Assembly (NCBI GenBank): GCA_964583605.1
Contig: CAZOWL010000141.1
Span: 1-7,386 of the forward strand
Direction of reading: 5' to 3'
DNA: 7,386 nt
DNA from: CAZOWL01 sp964583605
GTDB taxonomy: Bacteria; Pseudomonadota; Gammaproteobacteria; Chromatiales; Chromatiaceae
The translations under genes and the position numbers were made by a program. The notes beneath the pieces are model-generated. The model saw only the letters and a program-made list of their open reading frames with translations, searched no databases and had not been told where the DNA came from. Of this stretch, positions 5,765 to 7,386 are shown in pieces. The number at the start of each line of letters is the position of its first letter. Position 1 is the stretch's first letter.

Positions 5765-5793
5765 TCGACGGGCATCTGGGGCGCTGGGATAAT
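5765..5793 (+). promoter_or_regulatory. candidate sigma-70 promoter for topB
   Basis: TCGACG (5765-5770) and GATAAT (5788-5793) are 17 bp apart, matching four of six -35 bases and five of six -10 bases. Transcription would begin near 5800 and give a leader of roughly 107 nt before the topB ATG. It is the best match in the gap, but the spacing and hexamers were judged by eye only. Confidence 0.4.
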
Positions 5794-5907
5794 GACGACC
5801 TTGTCACCGGCGACAGCGACAATGCCCACCCTGACCGTGCCCGCACAAGGCTGTCTTGTTGATACCGCCTGGTTGGGCAGGGCGCTCGACCTTCACCGAA
5901 CAGCGCA

Positions 5908-7386
5908 ATGACCCGCGTCGTCGTCGCCGAGAAGCCGAGCGTGGCGCGCGATATCGCCCGAGTGCTCGGCGCCCGCGGCAAGGCCGAGGGCTGCCTGAAA
6001 GGCAACGGCGTCTGTGTGACCTGGGCGTTGGGCCATCTGGTGCACTTCGCTGAGCCGGACGACTACGGACCCCAGTGGAGCGGGCGCTGGGCGAGTGACC
6101 AACTGCCCATGATCCCCGAGCACTGGAAGCTCAAGACACAGCGCTCCACGGCCAAGCAGTTCCAAGTGGTCAAACGGCTGATCAACGACCCTGAGACCGA
6201 GCAGGTCATCTGCGCCACCGACGCCGGACGGGAAGGCGAGCATATCTTCCGCCTGATCTATGCGCACGCCCGCTGCAGGAAGCCGGTCCAACGGCTGTGG
6301 GTCTCGAGCCTGACCGATGAGGCGATCCGGGAGGGCTTCCGCCGCCTTCAGCCCGGAAGCGCCTATGACGACCTGGGCCAGGCGGCACGGGCGCGGGCCC
6401 AGGCCGACTGGCTGGTCGGGATGAATCTGACCCGCGCCTACACGGTGCACAACCGGGTCCTCTGCACCATCGGCCGGGTGCAGACCCCGACCCTGGCCAT
6501 GGTCGTGCAACGCGACCAGCAGATCGCCAGCTTCCGCAAGGCCTTCTTCTACGAGTTGGTGGCGACGCTGGAAGAGGGCTTCATCGCCAAGTACAGCCAC
6601 AACGATCAGACACGCATCGACGACAAGGCCGAGGCCGAGCGCCTGCACCGCGCGCTCAGCCCCAACCGCACTGGCACCGTGCGCAAGATCGACAAGAAGA
6701 TCCGCCACAACCGCCCGCCGCCCCTCTACGACCTGACCAATCTGCAACGCGACGCCAACCGGCGCTTCGGCTTCACCGCGGCCCAGGTGCTCGAATACGC
6801 CCAGGCCCTCTACGAGACTCACAAGCTGATCAGCTACCCGCGCACCGAGAGCCGACACATCTCCGAGGACATGGTGCCGCAGCTTCCCGGTATCCTCGAG
6901 AGGCTGGATCACCCCCAGGCACCCGTGGCCCTGGAACGACTGCGCAACGGGCACACGCTGGGCAAGGCCTACGTCGACCAGACCAAGCTCACCGACCACC
7001 ACGCGATCCTGCCCACGGGCAAGACGCCGTCCCCGAGCCTGCCTCCGGCTTTGCAGAAGATCTACGAGCTGGTCGTCGAGCGCTTCGTCGGTGTCTTCCT
7101 CCCCGATCAGGTGCTCGAGGAGACGACGGTGACCCTCGACATCGGCGGTGCCACCTTCGTAGCCAGGGGCACTGTGGTGCTCGAGCCGGGCTGGAAGCTC
7201 GTCGACCCGGGTGATGCGAAAGGGCAGGGAGCCCCGATCGAAGGGGGCAAGGAAGACGGCGGCCGTCAGGGCCTGCCGCCCCTGGAGGAGGGCCAAATCG
7301 TGCACGTCCAGGCCATGGATGTGGTGGAAAAGGAGACCCAGCCGCCCAAGCCCTACACGGATGCCACGCTGCTGGCGGCGATGAAG
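5908..7386 (+). CDS. topB: DNA topoisomerase III (partial, 3' end beyond window)
   Basis: The first 493 codons of a type IA topoisomerase, which passes single DNA strands through a transient break and resolves recombination and replication intermediates, often with RecQ. The N-terminal Toprim domain starts VVVAEKPSVARDIA with catalytic E8 and K9, and carries ATDAGREGE with D105 and E109. The middle Asp of the usual DxDxE triad is Gly107, a variant common in the TopB branch. The IGRVQTPTLAM motif (around R190) follows, then the active-site region LISYPRTESRHI with catalytic Tyr310. A HHAILPTGK block comes next, also typical of TopB. The frame is open to the last base, and the roughly 650-residue family length implies about 150 or more residues lie outside. 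ATG 5908 places E8 at the family position; no strong ribosome binding site precedes it. Context does not show whether it is a housekeeping copy or belongs to an integrated element. Confidence 0.95.
   Translation, partial: MTRVVVAEKPSVARDIARVLGARGKAEGCLKGNGVCVTWALGHLVHFAEPDDYGPQWSGRWASDQLPMIPEHWKLKTQRSTAKQFQVVKRLINDPETEQVICATDAGREGEHIFRLIYAHARCRKPVQRLWVSSLTDEAIREGFRRLQPGSAYDDLGQAARARAQADWLVGMNLTRAYTVHNRVLCTIGRVQTPTLAMVVQRDQQIASFRKAFFYELVATLEEGFIAKYSHNDQTRIDDKAEAERLHRALSPNRTGTVRKIDKKIRHNRPPPLYDLTNLQRDANRRFGFTAAQVLEYAQALYETHKLISYPRTESRHISEDMVPQLPGILERLDHPQAPVALERLRNGHTLGKAYVDQTKLTDHHAILPTGKTPSPSLPPALQKIYELVVERFVGVFLPDQVLEETTVTLDIGGATFVARGTVVLEPGWKLVDPGDAKGQGAPIEGGKEDGGRQGLPPLEEGQIVHVQAMDVVEKETQPPKPYTDATLLAAMK

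Larger units (their letters stand above)
5380..5907. other. 528-bp gap without a convincing gene
   Basis: The only long frame here (5330-5911 on the plus strand) overlaps the end of the ChrB_C-like gene in another frame, has no recognisable domain, and reads through the palindromic repeat at 5478-5510, so it is not taken as a gene. The gap holds a weak hairpin at its start, the REP-like repeat, a small inverted repeat GCTCG (5637-5641) and CGAGC (5651-5655), and a candidate promoter for topB near its right end. I see no tRNA, transposase or small RNA signature. Confidence 0.5.

Noticed and set aside
5330..5911. 193-codon plus-strand frame between the ChrB_C-like gene and topB.
   Set aside because: It overlaps a real gene end, reads through the REP-like repeat (giving SLTPTLSQRARE), and shows low-complexity composition with no domain.
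5893..7305. Long open frame (about 470 codons) on the minus strand.
   Set aside because: It lies entirely opposite topB, whose protein has all family motifs. The antisense frame has no recognisable domain and is a by-product of G+C-rich codon use.
1..7386. CRISPR arrays, tRNA or rRNA genes, insertion sequences.
   Set aside because: No regularly spaced direct repeats, cloverleaf-like sequences or transposase motifs were seen on reading both strands. The palindromes found are isolated.

Overview
The window is high-G+C bacterial DNA with tightly packed genes. Uma2-family nuclease genes, small type II toxin-antitoxin (TA) genes, short palindromic repeats and an FbpABC-type importer suggest a proteobacterium, most likely a gammaproteobacterium, perhaps of the purple sulfur bacteria (Chromatiales). 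That placement is inferred from gene content and base composition, not from a marker gene.

Left part (1-1040), a decaying accessory zone. A ribbon-helix-helix (RHH) antitoxin start at 102 breaks off after about 13 family-like codons at a perfect 8-bp palindrome resembling a REP-type repeat. Next is a Uma2-family gene (221-882) broken by a one-base deletion near 503 and an in-frame TAG at 745. About 160 bp of non-coding DNA with two hairpins follows.

Centre (1041-5379), one probable six-gene transcription unit: a 76-aa antitoxin, a 109-aa RelE/ParE-type toxin, a periplasmic substrate-binding protein, a fused two-domain ABC permease, an ABC ATPase, and an exported ChrB C-terminal-domain protein. 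Junctions are 4 nt, 1-nt overlap (TGATG), 3 nt, 4-nt overlap (ATGA) and 28-nt overlap. The three ABC genes form a complete FbpABC-type importer, but the ATPase reading frame has a TAG exactly where the Gln after LSGGER is expected, so the system as read here should be inactive unless the stop is suppressed or is a sequence error. The binding protein also lacks the Tyr-Tyr pair of classical ferric-binding proteins, so iron should not be assumed as substrate. The co-encoded ChrB_C-like exported protein is the most unusual partner.

Right part (5380-7386): about 530 bp without a convincing gene, holding a REP-like palindrome and a candidate sigma-70 promoter, then the first 493 codons of DNA topoisomerase III (topB), which runs off the window with its catalytic residues intact.

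The most interesting items are the importer plus exported ChrB_C operon, its coupling to an upstream TA pair, and the amber codon in the ATPase signature motif. No CRISPR array, tRNA, rRNA or transposase was seen.
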